A stretch of DNA of 64,000 nucleotides from Oscillospiraceae bacterium (GTDB taxonomy: Bacteria > Bacillota > Clostridia > Oscillospirales > Ruminococcaceae), in assembly GCA_009784825.1 (NCBI GenBank), contig WQXO01000003.1:62001-126000 (forward strand), in the 5' to 3' direction. The translations under genes and the position numbers were made by a program. Within the stretch, counting starts at the first letter, position 1; every line of letters starts with the position of its first letter. The notes below the pieces were generated by a model that was given only the letters and a program-made list of their open reading frames with translations, did not search any database and was not told the origin of the DNA. Below, one piece after another: positions 48,946-57,762 of this stretch.

Positions 48946-50808
48946 CTAAAACTTAATGGGTATAATCTTGATATATTCTTCCAATGGAGCATCGTTCATG
49001 CAGCAGTCGATGATTTTTTTGCCAATCGGATTAAGCTCGGGCGTGTCGAATTTAGCTAATTCTTTCTTGAAGAAATCAGATAACATTTTCGCACCCTTGT
49101 CATACCCGTCTAACCCTATTTCAGGCTGTGTTTCGGGTTGCAGGAACGCTTTATTAACGAATTGCCCGTCCACTTTTAAACTGCTGAGGTTATACCCCAA
49201 TAAATCGCAGCGTGCTTTCACAAGGTTCTCCTCTTTAAACTTTGCACTGCCTCTTCTTGCGATATACTCACGGGCAATCCATTGCGGTTTAAACCCGACA
49301 GCGTAACAGCCGATATGCTGGTTCGGGATAAGTACATAACGGGTGTTAGGCGTGTTCAGTACCTGCTCTAATAACAGGTTAGCCTGCTTCACAACCGAAC
49401 CGGTCAAGAAATACCCATACGAGCCGATACCCTCACTGGTCATTCCCTCAGTCTCAACGATACTCGGGTTAGCATGACCTCTCGGAGCGACCAATCGCCA
49501 CAACCACCCTAACGCAGGCGGCAGAATATGGAACAACCCGATAATCCCGTAGGAGGGACGGTCTTTACAACAGGGGGGAGTTCTCACGCCGAAGCTTCTG
49601 ATGTCAACCTCAACAGTAGTGTCAATAATATTATTGATTAATCGGCGGGGCAGAATTACACGGGGGTTGGGGCAAGGTTTGTTGGTGTCTTCATCAATGG
49701 TATGCTCCCAGATTAACACGGTGGAATTCGGCTGAGCCTGCATACTCATGAACACAAGAGGTTCATTCGGCTGAATGCAGGATTTTTCCAAATGCGGGTC
49801 AGTTCCGTATTCTTTTATGTGGTCAACACGGACGAACCAGCCCGCCTCAACGTCTTTGATTACTAATTTTTTACTGTCGTTTTGCATTTTCGGATGGCAC
49901 ATTGCCATATCATCGGCAATGGGGTATAAATCGCAGGGAGCTTCAATCCTGAGATAAAACTTCTCGTTTGTGATGAGGTTTTCACCCACTAACAGTCTAC
50001 CGTCGGTTTCACGGTGAATATGCTCACTCATCTCGGATTTACCGCCGCCCGAAGCACCCTCGTGCATCATAACAATTTCATTTTCATAAGGGGTCACAAT
50101 CTTCACAGCAGAGGTATGAACCGTTACCCACCCCTCACGCTCACCAATGTCAAGCAAGAACCCGTAAATCCCTTTTTTCGCACTCGGCCCCGGATAAAGG
50201 TTATAGGAAAGCAGCTCATACACTTCGCCGTGGCGGTTATGCACAACAATCTGCTTGCCGTCGAAATGTGTGTGTCTGAAAGGCGGTGCAAGATATATAA
50301 CAACCTTAGGTTCAAAAACTCCGTCAAACTCGGCTATATTTGTGAAATACTGCAAGTCTGCCAATCCGCACGCAAAGAACCCCGCATTTTTAGGAGCAAT
50401 TAACGCCGCCGGATAACCGTATTCGTCGCCGCCCACCATAACAGGGACAACGATTAATTCCTGTTGCTTAAGCCAGTCAAAGGTAGCTTTGCGAACCGGT
50501 TCAAAATCAGTGCCAAATCTGTCTTTATATCTCGGCTTATCCGTCGGATTATTGTCGCCTATGATTAAGCAATCGGGGTCACGCCTACGCATATACACAT
50601 CGGTATAATTGATTACCGCACCGTTTTTACAGCGGGTTATAATTGCTTCTTGTCTTGGCTGACCATCAACCTCATATTCCACCGTGAAAACATCCTTACC
50701 GCCTAATGCCAGCTCAACTAATTGCTCTCTCGTTTCGGGGAATGTGACGCCCTTGCAGTTTTCGAGAATGTCCGTTGTGTCACTTGGGAACTTGAATTTC
50801 TTCAGCAT
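48946..50808 (-). CDS. DUF4914 protein with a PEP-carboxykinase-like P-loop
   Basis: The 620-residue cytosolic protein begins 'LKKFKFPSDTTDILENCKGVTFPETREQL', typical of DUF4914. Near residue 245 it has 'HEGASGGGKSEMSEH', a P-loop that resembles the kinase-1a motif of PEP carboxykinase and HPr kinase. 'ADDMAMCHPKM' nearby could bind metal. It has the length of a PEP carboxykinase but the rest does not match. A nucleotide-dependent kinase or carboxykinase activity is possible, not shown. GGAGA precedes the ATG. It lies between the amidase and hexuronate genes on the same strand. Confidence 0.8.
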   Translation of the reverse strand: MLKKFKFPSDTTDILENCKGVTFPETREQLVELALGGKDVFTVEYEVDGQPRQEAIITRCKNGAVINYTDVYMRRRDPDCLIIGDNNPTDKPRYKDRFGTDFEPVRKATFDWLKQQELIVVPVMVGGDEYGYPAALIAPKNAGFFACGLADLQYFTNIAEFDGVFEPKVVIYLAPPFRHTHFDGKQIVVHNRHGEVYELLSYNLYPGPSAKKGIYGFLLDIGEREGWVTVHTSAVKIVTPYENEIVMMHEGASGGGKSEMSEHIHRETDGRLLVGENLITNEKFYLRIEAPCDLYPIADDMAMCHPKMQNDSKKLVIKDVEAGWFVRVDHIKEYGTDPHLEKSCIQPNEPLVFMSMQAQPNSTVLIWEHTIDEDTNKPCPNPRVILPRRLINNIIDTTVEVDIRSFGVRTPPCCKDRPSYGIIGLFHILPPALGWLWRLVAPRGHANPSIVETEGMTSEGIGSYGYFLTGSVVKQANLLLEQVLNTPNTRYVLIPNQHIGCYAVGFKPQWIAREYIARRGSAKFKEENLVKARCDLLGYNLSSLKVDGQFVNKAFLQPETQPEIGLDGYDKGAKMLSDFFKKELAKFDTPELNPIGKKIIDCCMNDAPLEEYIKIIPIKF

Positions 50809-50853
50809 AATTTGTCTCCGTTTCTATATTTTTATTAAAATTAAACATTATAA

Positions 50854-52266
50854 TCACGTTATATACTTTTCAAAGGTTTCACGCACCGACAGCGAACTCA
50901 TTTCTTCAAACATATCGAGGATTTTTTCTGCTAACCCAAACTCGTATAAATCAATCCCGAATATCTCGGTTTTTAAGAGGATTTCCTCCGGTTCAAGTGC
51001 GGTTAATTCATTTAACATGGGGTCTGGGCTCAGCTTGAAAGGTTCATTCTTGTCATTTAAACCGGTGAGGTATTTCAACCACCCTGCAAACACCAACGGA
51101 ATAAGCGTCAATTCTGAAAGAGCCTTAGCGTCATTCTCGGCATAAGCTTTCAGGGTTTCTCCGAACCGAACGGGGATTTTCTGTGAGGTGTCGCACAGAA
51201 TACGTTCCGGCATATCAGGGATACACGGGTTGGGGAAACGCTCGGTGATTACCTCGTTCATGAACTTCAGCGGTTCAATAACACCCGGATTAACCACCAT
51301 AGGCATTAACTCGCCATACCCCAGCCGAATAATAAACCGTTTAATGCTGTCGTCTTGCATAGCCTCGTAAATATACTCATACCCGAACAACCTCGCAAAC
51401 ACAGACATAGCCGTGTGCAGCGGGTTTAACGCAGTGCGGACTTTCATGGCTTCTATTCGGTCAACGGTTTCCCTGTCACAGAATATCACACTTTCTCTTT
51501 CAAGCGGGGGTCTGCCGTTGGGGAACTTGTCTTCTATTGCGAGATACTGCACTGCCTCGGCATTAACGAACGGTGCAACATATGTATTCTTCGATGTTAC
51601 GAATATCTCGGTATTAGGGAATCCCTCCTCCGCTAACGATTTTGCCACATCTTCAGAGGGGCGGGGGGTAATTTTATCAATCATGCTCAGTGGAAAACTG
51701 ACTTTATACGAATTGTTGAGGTATTTAATAAACTCCTCGTCGGTTGTTTTAGACAGCAGTGCTGCTTTAAGAACATCACCGTTTTTACTGCAATTGTCAA
51801 GGCTCAATAAAGCTATGGGCAATTCACCTGCTTTAAAGCGTTCACGGCACAGCATAGCAACCAACTCGATAATGCTGCTTTGATAGCCTTTTTCGGTAAT
51901 GGTGAAGCTGATGATTTGCAAGCTTTCCTTAGCACAAATTTCTTTAAGTCTTATGTAGCTTTCAGAAGCGGCAAGAGCCTCGGTTATGCTTGCAATCATT
52001 CGTTTTTGTTTAGTACCGTCCGCATTTAAAGTAACCGACAAATGCGTATTATCATAAGGTGTATAGACCTTTTCGATAATCTCCTCATCGAAAGCCTCAC
52101 AAACGATAATGCCTTTGTCGGACAATCCCCGTTCAATCAATCCCTGCTGTAACACAGCGGGAAAAGCACGGAACAAATTCCCCGCACCGAAATGCAGCCA
52201 TATGGGTTGGTCATATGTCGCTTTTTTAACTTTTTCAACATCGAATTTCGGATTAATTATCTGCAT
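50854..52266 (-). CDS. mannitol-dehydrogenase-family oxidoreductase, probable fructuronate reductase
   Basis: The 470-residue NAD(P)-dependent enzyme belongs to the long-chain mannitol dehydrogenase family: 'LHFGAGNLFRAFPAVLQQ' for nucleotide binding near the start, 'DNCSKNGDVL' and 'MIDKITPRP' in the middle. These are conserved in UxuB, UxaB and mannitol dehydrogenases. Because uxuA lies 115 bases upstream on the same strand, the best guess is D-mannonate oxidoreductase (fructuronate reductase), which makes the substrate of UxuA. Mannitol or tagaturonate activity cannot be excluded by sequence. Confidence 0.82.
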   Translation of the reverse strand: MQIINPKFDVEKVKKATYDQPIWLHFGAGNLFRAFPAVLQQGLIERGLSDKGIIVCEAFDEEIIEKVYTPYDNTHLSVTLNADGTKQKRMIASITEALAASESYIRLKEICAKESLQIISFTITEKGYQSSIIELVAMLCRERFKAGELPIALLSLDNCSKNGDVLKAALLSKTTDEEFIKYLNNSYKVSFPLSMIDKITPRPSEDVAKSLAEEGFPNTEIFVTSKNTYVAPFVNAEAVQYLAIEDKFPNGRPPLERESVIFCDRETVDRIEAMKVRTALNPLHTAMSVFARLFGYEYIYEAMQDDSIKRFIIRLGYGELMPMVVNPGVIEPLKFMNEVITERFPNPCIPDMPERILCDTSQKIPVRFGETLKAYAENDAKALSELTLIPLVFAGWLKYLTGLNDKNEPFKLSPDPMLNELTALEPEEILLKTEIFGIDLYEFGLAEKILDMFEEMSSLSVRETFEKYIT

Positions 52267-52284
52267 TTTTATTACCTTTCGTAA

Positions 52285-52385
52285 TAAATAATTAATAGTT
52301 AATAATGAATAATGAATAATTGTTGTGTCGCTTTGCGACGGATTTGAATATACGCATTATTAATTATTACTTATTCATTATTAAT
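52285..52385. repeat. AT-rich inverted-repeat element between uxuA and the oxidoreductase gene
   Basis: Two AT-rich arms built from AATAATGAATAAT-type words (about 52286-52320 and 52356-52390) are inverted relative to each other. They flank a TCGC-TTT-GCGA hairpin. The uxuA stop codon falls in one arm. Similar words occur at 58753-58800. It looks like a small non-autonomous element or structured spacer. Confidence 0.55.
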
Positions 52386-53457
52386 TGTTTATCGCTTCCC
52401 ATATACCGTTTAAGTATTCCGCACCGATAGCCCTGTCATATAATCCGTAACCCGGTCTGCCGTTTTCGTCCCAAATCATTCTGCCGTGGTCGGGCCGCAT
52501 ATACCCGTCAAACCCCACGTCATACAACGCCTTCATAATCGCATACATGTCATAACTGCCCATTTTAGATAAATGTGCCGATTCGTGAAACAGCCCCGGT
52601 TTGAGGATTTTCACATTACGGGCATGAACAAAGTGGATTCTGTCAGCTAATCCTACTTCTCCGAAATAACGGATAATACCGGGAACATCATTATTCTCAT
52701 CAGAACCCAGCGACCCCGTGCAAAGTGTCAGTCCGTTATAGGGGCTGTCCACAGCCCTTAATATTCTCTCGATATTCTTTTGATTATTGACTATTCTCGG
52801 TAACCCGAAAATATTCCACGGCGGGTCATCGGGGTGAACTGCCATTTTAATATCACATTCCTCGGCAACGGGAATAATTTTTTCCAAGAAATATTTATAA
52901 TTGACGAACAACCTCTCCCCGTCAATATTTTTATATAATTCAAACAATTCGATAAGTCGGTCGAGCTTTTCAGCGTCCCACCCCGGCATATACGCACCGT
53001 CAGAGTCACGTTTCATATCCTCTGCCATTTTCTGCGGGTCAGTAACTTTATCAATTTCGCTCTGGTCATAATACAGCACAGTCGAGCCGTCGGGTAACTC
53101 ATACGCCAAGTCCGAGCGAGTCCAGTCGAACACCGGCATAAAGTTATAACAAACGCACTTGACCCCGAACTTTTTCAAAAGTCGGAGTGTTGCGGCATAA
53201 TTTTCTATGTATTCGTCACGTTTTCCCGAGCCGAGTTTAATATCCTCGTGGATTTCCACACTTTCGACGACTTCCATTGTCAAGCCGCTGTCTTCAACAG
53301 TTTTCTTTAAATCGGCAATTCTGTTCTCGTCCCAAACTGCCCCCACGGGTGAACCCGGCAGAGTTACCACAACCCCCTCAACACTGGGAATTTGGCGAAT
53401 ATGTTTCAGAGGGATACTGTCATTTTCTGTGCCGAACCAACGGAATACTGTTTTCAT
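52381..53457 (-). CDS. uxuA: mannonate dehydratase
   Basis: The enzyme removes water from D-mannonate to form 2-keto-3-deoxygluconate in glucuronate breakdown. The 358-residue TIM barrel has 'TVFRWFGTENDSIPLKHIRQIP', 'VCYNFMPVFDWTRSDLAYELPDGS', 'AVHPDDPPW', 'LTLCTGSLG', 'VHARNVK' and 'MRPDHGRMIWDE', all hallmarks of UxuA. Length is normal. GGGAGA precedes the ATG. With the oxidoreductase downstream it forms a hexuronate unit; kdgK and kdgA are not in the window. Confidence 0.95.
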   Translation of the reverse strand: MKTVFRWFGTENDSIPLKHIRQIPSVEGVVVTLPGSPVGAVWDENRIADLKKTVEDSGLTMEVVESVEIHEDIKLGSGKRDEYIENYAATLRLLKKFGVKCVCYNFMPVFDWTRSDLAYELPDGSTVLYYDQSEIDKVTDPQKMAEDMKRDSDGAYMPGWDAEKLDRLIELFELYKNIDGERLFVNYKYFLEKIIPVAEECDIKMAVHPDDPPWNIFGLPRIVNNQKNIERILRAVDSPYNGLTLCTGSLGSDENNDVPGIIRYFGEVGLADRIHFVHARNVKILKPGLFHESAHLSKMGSYDMYAIMKALYDVGFDGYMRPDHGRMIWDENGRPGYGLYDRAIGAEYLNGIWEAINN

Positions 53458-53522
53458 TCTTCTCTCCCTATTACAATAATAGATAAATTATACCATAATA
53501 AGTCGAACCTGTCAAATATGTA

Positions 53523-53550
53523 TTGACAAATCTGTTTTTTCTGTTATAAT
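53523..53550 (+). promoter_or_regulatory. promoter of tRNA-Val
   Basis: TTGACA, 16 bases, TATAAT, with the tRNA starting ten bases after the -10 box. Confidence 0.85.
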
Positions 53551-53559
53551 GGGTTGTAC

Positions 53560-53633
53560 GGAAGCGTAGCTCAGCTGGTTAGAGTACCCGCTTGACATGC
53601 GGGGGGTCACTGGTTCAAGTCCAGCCGTTTCCA
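53560..53633 (+). tRNA. tRNA-Val (GAC)
   Basis: Acceptor GGAAGCG pairs with CGTTTCC. The D-arm carries AGCTCAGCTGGTTAGAGT. The anticodon arm CCCGC-TTGACAT-GCGGG gives GAC, and the T-arm has GGTTCAAGTCC. Discriminator A; CCA not encoded. A consensus promoter and a following hairpin make it an independent unit. Confidence 0.96.
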
Positions 53634-53646
53634 CGAAAAATAAAAT

Positions 53647-53680
53647 ACCGCTTAAACAGTGTGTTTAGGCGGTGTTTTGT
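53647..53680 (+). terminator. terminator after tRNA-Val
   Basis: ACCGCTTAAAC pairs with GTTTAGGCGGT around a five-base loop, with one G-T pair, followed by GTTTTGT. It sits between the tRNA and dinD. Confidence 0.75.
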
Positions 53681-53696
53681 AAAGGAATGTAAAAAA

Positions 53697-54554
53697 ATGA
53701 GTGCATTAAACGCAAAGGAATACCAATCTTTTGAGGAAATCAAAAAAACAGATGAAAAAGGTAACGAATACTGGTCAGCACGAGACTTGCAAGAAACTTT
53801 GGAATATACACAATGGCGAAATTTTTCAAAGGTCATTGATAAGGCAATGCTTTCGTGTAAAAACAGTGGTAATGTGGTTTCAGACCATTTTGCTGACGTT
53901 GGCAAAATGGTTGAAATCGGTAGTGGAGCAGTCAAAGACATTTCTGACTACCAACTCACCCGCTATGCCTGTTATTTAGTTGTACAAAACGGCGACCCTC
54001 GCAAGGATATTATCGCATTGGGTCAGACCTATTTTGCCATTCAAACACGTCGGCAGGAAGTTGCAGACCACTTTAATCAACTTGATGAGAACAGCAAAAG
54101 ACTTGTAATTCGTGGTGATGTCAAGCAGTGGAACAAAATGCTTGCTGAATCCGCTCGAAACGCAGGGTTGATTAACGATGAAGAATATGCTGTTTTCCAA
54201 AATGCAGGTTATATGGGGCTATACGGCGGTTTGTCTGTTAAAGAAATACATAAACGCAAAAACCTCGACGAAAAAGACAAAATTCTCGATTTTATGGGAA
54301 GTGAAGAATTGGCAGCGAATCTGTTCCGAATTACGCAGACTGAGAGCAAAATGCGGCGAGAGAATGTTCAAGGTTTGGATGCGGCAAACGCAACGCATTA
54401 CACAGTCGGGAAAGAAGTACGGTCGGCGATTGAGCGGGTTAGCGGGACAATGCCGGAAAATTTACCTACTCCGGTTAAGGGTATTTCTGAGATTGAAAAA
54501 GAACAAATTAAGGTTTTGAAAGAAAAAGGAGAACAATTGATGTTAGATGAGTAG
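53697..54554 (+). CDS. dinD: DNA-damage-inducible protein D homologue
   Basis: The 285-residue protein follows the DinD pattern: 'YWSARDLQETLEYTQWRNFSKVIDKAM' near the start (a BRO-like N-terminal domain), 'DISDYQLTRYACYLVVQNGDPRK', 'RRQEVADHFNQL' and a C-terminal 'NAGLINDEEYAVFQNAGYMGLYGG'. DinD is an SOS-induced protein of Escherichia coli that affects RecA filaments. No clear LexA box is visible upstream here. ATG at 53697 follows AAAGG with wide spacing. It stands alone directly after a tRNA gene, which hints at horizontal arrival. Confidence 0.9.
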   Translation: MSALNAKEYQSFEEIKKTDEKGNEYWSARDLQETLEYTQWRNFSKVIDKAMLSCKNSGNVVSDHFADVGKMVEIGSGAVKDISDYQLTRYACYLVVQNGDPRKDIIALGQTYFAIQTRRQEVADHFNQLDENSKRLVIRGDVKQWNKMLAESARNAGLINDEEYAVFQNAGYMGLYGGLSVKEIHKRKNLDEKDKILDFMGSEELAANLFRITQTESKMRRENVQGLDAANATHYTVGKEVRSAIERVSGTMPENLPTPVKGISEIEKEQIKVLKEKGEQLMLDE

Positions 54555-54587
54555 ATTTTTTAACAAGGAGAGAAACTTTGAATTCCT

Positions 54588-55838
54588 CTAATCTCCTAAC
54601 TCTTCCAACGCCTCCAACGCCGTCTCCTTTGCCGAAGTTTCTCCTCCCTCGTCCTCGCCGTGCCTCACGAAGAACAGCCCCGCTATTGCTATGGCGAAAG
54701 CGATACACGAATACACAAACAGCGTCTTATAACTGCCGGTAACGTCACGTATAAACCCGTACAAAATCGGCGAAACAATCTGCGAACTAAACGAAAAGAA
54801 ATAATAATACCCGATAAACGTACCGATTTTCTCTTTCCCGGAAAGCCGTACTACCATTGGCAGGGAGTTAATATTTATCATTGCCCAGCATAATCCTGCC
54901 AAAAGCAGGCATATCCGAACTAACCATACGTTAGCCAAGAACATCATAGGCGAGAACAAAACTATAATGCCGATTAACCCGATTAAAATTGCTTTTTTCC
55001 GCCCGATTTTCGCTCCGATGAAACCTGCCGGAACAGCAAAAATCAGAAAAGTCAACGAGAACAACGCAAGGGTAATCGAAGCGTCACCTGCCCCCATTTC
55101 AAGCGTATTCGTGGCATACAGGGTAAAAAACGTCTCAACGGCGTTATAACCGGTGAACCAGAAGAACACCCCGAAAAGGATTAATAGCAGGCTTTTTTTC
55201 TCATCTTTAGTCAGCTTAACCTTTTCGGCTTTTTTATCCTCGTCTGTTTTAGGAGGTAGGGGCGGTTCTTTAACGAACAACGCCATAACCAAAACAGCTA
55301 ACATCATAACAATCGCACTCATTAAGAAGGGCAGGGGGAAGCCGCCTACATTAAACAAAACCCCACCCACTGCAAAAGCAACAAGTCCGCCCACCCCGCC
55401 TAATAGATTAACAATCCCGTTGGCTTGGCTACGAAGCGGTCCCGGTGTAATATCCGGCATAAGGGCAACAGTAGGTGCACGCCACACCGACATAACAAAG
55501 GTGAAGAGTATTAAAACTGCCATAAGCGACCAAAGGCTGGTCATTCTCGGAATAAATGCAAATGCAATTGCACAAACGGGGATTCCGATTAATATGTAGG
55601 GCATTCTCCTGCCGAAGCGGGTGCGGGTTTTGTCGCTCAATCCTCCGAAAAGCGGTTGAAAAATCACCCCGAACACATTATCAATCGTCATAATAAGCCC
55701 GATAAGGGTGGTACTGGCGATGAACCCCTCTAAAATCTGCGGAACAAATGCGTTATAAATGCTCCACGCAAGCGTCGATGCGAAGAACCCCACGGACAGA
55801 AACATCGTTTTCTTAATGTCTAACTTCTCTTTTGTCAT
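54588..55838 (-). CDS. MFS transporter, sugar-type
   Basis: The 416-residue protein has twelve membrane helices with a large middle loop (about 195-215, Lys/Glu-rich). 'PLFGGLSDKTRTRFGRRMPYI' is the loop 2-3 motif of MFS and SLC45/GPH-like sugar carriers, and 'RAPTVALMPDITPGPLRSQANGIVNLLGG' is a signature of the same branch. It should move a sugar or glycoside with a cation. The substrate is unknown, but beta-glucosides or hexuronates would suit the neighbourhood. It converges with dinD and has no partner on its own strand. Confidence 0.88.
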   Translation of the reverse strand: MTKEKLDIKKTMFLSVGFFASTLAWSIYNAFVPQILEGFIASTTLIGLIMTIDNVFGVIFQPLFGGLSDKTRTRFGRRMPYILIGIPVCAIAFAFIPRMTSLWSLMAVLILFTFVMSVWRAPTVALMPDITPGPLRSQANGIVNLLGGVGGLVAFAVGGVLFNVGGFPLPFLMSAIVMMLAVLVMALFVKEPPLPPKTDEDKKAEKVKLTKDEKKSLLLILFGVFFWFTGYNAVETFFTLYATNTLEMGAGDASITLALFSLTFLIFAVPAGFIGAKIGRKKAILIGLIGIIVLFSPMMFLANVWLVRICLLLAGLCWAMININSLPMVVRLSGKEKIGTFIGYYYFFSFSSQIVSPILYGFIRDVTGSYKTLFVYSCIAFAIAIAGLFFVRHGEDEGGETSAKETALEALEELGD

Positions 55839-55883
55839 GTTTTTATGTTTCCTTTATATTTAGTTTTGTCCTGATTTTAAATA

Positions 55884-56579
55884 TTAAAATCCTAAAACCT
55901 CAGCCGACACCTTCATCATATTCTCGAAAACATCGTCGCCGAGTCTGTTTCTTATGACCGCCTCCGCCTCCCGAAAGCGAGGAGGGCGGTATTTCAAGCT
56001 GTGTGCATCGCTTCCGAGGAACAAGGCATACCCTTGTTCTATTAACTCAAGTGTATACTCACGAGGCTCATCTAACAAAAGGGAATCGCAGTTGACCTGT
56101 GCAAGGCAGCCGATTTTGAGTATTTCGTAAATCGTTTCTCTATCGCTGTATTTGAAATATCTTTCTACATGCGAAAAAATCACTTTATACGGAACAGCAT
56201 TAATATAATACTTCAATTCATCAATAAAGTCCTTGTCTAATCTACGGAAATACGGAAATTCCAATAATATATAATCGGTGTCGCCCAGTCGAAGCCCCGA
56301 AAGGTCAGTGCTTGGTTTAATCCCGCTGAAATATATCTCCGAGCCTTTAATTATTTTAGGGTAATTCTCGGGGCAAACATCCATAAGCATATCGAACGAT
56401 TTATCCCGCTTTTTTTGTAAAGTCGCAGGGGAATCACGGTCTAAATACAGGTGCGGGGTTGCCACGACAATATCGACCCCGTCCTCTTTTAAGGTTTTGA
56501 GCAACACTAAGGCTTCGATGATATTTTGTGCACCATCGTCCACATAAGGCAGAATATGCGAGTGGAAGTCTACTTTCAT
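55884..56579 (-). CDS. CpsB/YwqE-type PHP-domain tyrosine phosphatase
   Basis: The 231-residue protein has the metal-binding PHP motifs 'DFHSHILPYVDDG' at the start, 'VATPHLY', 'GSEIYF', 'FSHVERY' and 'GSDAHSLKYRP' at the end. Such enzymes dephosphorylate tyrosine kinases that control capsule or exopolysaccharide export. No such kinase is in this window. I chose the ATG at 56579, one base after the alr stop codon and with GAGG upstream; the frame continues 18 residues into alr without a ribosome site. It is co-transcribed with alr. Confidence 0.9.
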   Translation of the reverse strand: MKVDFHSHILPYVDDGAQNIIEALVLLKTLKEDGVDIVVATPHLYLDRDSPATLQKKRDKSFDMLMDVCPENYPKIIKGSEIYFSGIKPSTDLSGLRLGDTDYILLEFPYFRRLDKDFIDELKYYINAVPYKVIFSHVERYFKYSDRETIYEILKIGCLAQVNCDSLLLDEPREYTLELIEQGYALFLGSDAHSLKYRPPRFREAEAVIRNRLGDDVFENMMKVSAEVLGF

Positions 56580-56580
56580 G

Positions 56581-57684
56581 TTAATCCTCGTTTTTTGCTT
56601 TTGCAATTCTCGGAACTCTTGCACTGACCGCACATGTCACCTCATATGGAATTGTCCCGAGCGTATCTGCGATATATTCAATCCCGGTTTCCTTGTGAGC
56701 GTCGGAATACACACACACCTCATCACCGACCCTAACCCCCTCAATCCCGGTAATATCAATCACCGACTGGTCCATACAAACCCGCCCGCATATCGGTGCT
56801 AATTCCCCGCCCACTAAGACTTTTCCTTTATTGGAATGTGAGCGTGAATACCCATCAGCATACCCCACCGGGATAACCGCAAGAACCTGCTTTTGCGGTG
56901 TAGTATACGTCCTGCCGTAGCTTACGGGAATTCCCGTCTCAACTTCTCTGATTTGGCTGACAGCGGTTTTAAAGCTCATAACCGGCGACAGTGTTATCGG
57001 TGATTTTATGGAAGTGTTGGGTCTAAGCCCATACATGGCAATCCCAACCCGAACCATATCGGTTTTAAAATCATCGTGATACAGCACCCCGCCGGAATTC
57101 TGCGAATGTGTTTTAAGGTTATAATGCTCTGCAAAGCTTAATAATTTTTCCTGCTGTTTCTTTGTGAACTGCACATCACCCTCCTCAAGACTGTCCGCAC
57201 TCGCAAAATGGGTGAACAGTGCTTCGGGTTTTAATGCGGGAAGCGACATAATTTCGTGTAATTCATCAAGTGTATCAATCCCCGAACGGGTCATTCCGCT
57301 GTTAATTTTCACATGACAGCGAATAGTTTTATTGCTTCTTACAGCGAACCCGGAAAGCCGCCTCGCATATTCGAGGCTGACTATGGTTTGAATATACTTT
57401 TCGGATTCATAAAGCATTTCCTCGGGGGTTGCCCCGAATATAAGTATATCGCAGTCGGGAACAATATCACTAATTCTCCCCGCCTCAAGAACGCTTGAAA
57501 CAGCGAACTTAGTAATCCCCAGCCGAAGCAACTCTGCACAGATGAGTTTGTCGCCGTGTCCGTAGGCGTTCGCCTTAACCACCGCAATAATTTCTTTGTC
57601 GGGGCATAACGCTCTAATCCCGCTTATATTACGGCTTAAAGCGTCTAAATCTATTTCTGCCCGTGTCATGTGAGAAAAATCCAT
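56581..57684 (-). CDS. alr: alanine racemase
   Basis: The enzyme makes D-alanine for peptidoglycan. The 367-residue PLP enzyme has the PLP lysine in 'AVVKANAYGHG' near residue 38, 'INSGMTRSGI', 'GIAMYGLRP' and 'RVCMDQSVIDI', with the catalytic Tyr in 'GIPVSYGRTY'. Length is normal. AGGTGA precedes the ATG. It leads a two-gene unit with the PHP phosphatase and diverges from the LCP-like gene. Confidence 0.95.
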   Translation of the reverse strand: MDFSHMTRAEIDLDALSRNISGIRALCPDKEIIAVVKANAYGHGDKLICAELLRLGITKFAVSSVLEAGRISDIVPDCDILIFGATPEEMLYESEKYIQTIVSLEYARRLSGFAVRSNKTIRCHVKINSGMTRSGIDTLDELHEIMSLPALKPEALFTHFASADSLEEGDVQFTKKQQEKLLSFAEHYNLKTHSQNSGGVLYHDDFKTDMVRVGIAMYGLRPNTSIKSPITLSPVMSFKTAVSQIREVETGIPVSYGRTYTTPQKQVLAVIPVGYADGYSRSHSNKGKVLVGGELAPICGRVCMDQSVIDITGIEGVRVGDEVCVYSDAHKETGIEYIADTLGTIPYEVTCAVSARVPRIAKAKNED

Positions 57685-57762
57685 AAGTCACCTGTTGTAT
57701 TTTCTTAGATTTTGTGTTATTATATTAAGGGACAATAATTTTTATGTGGAAAAAGAGGAGAT

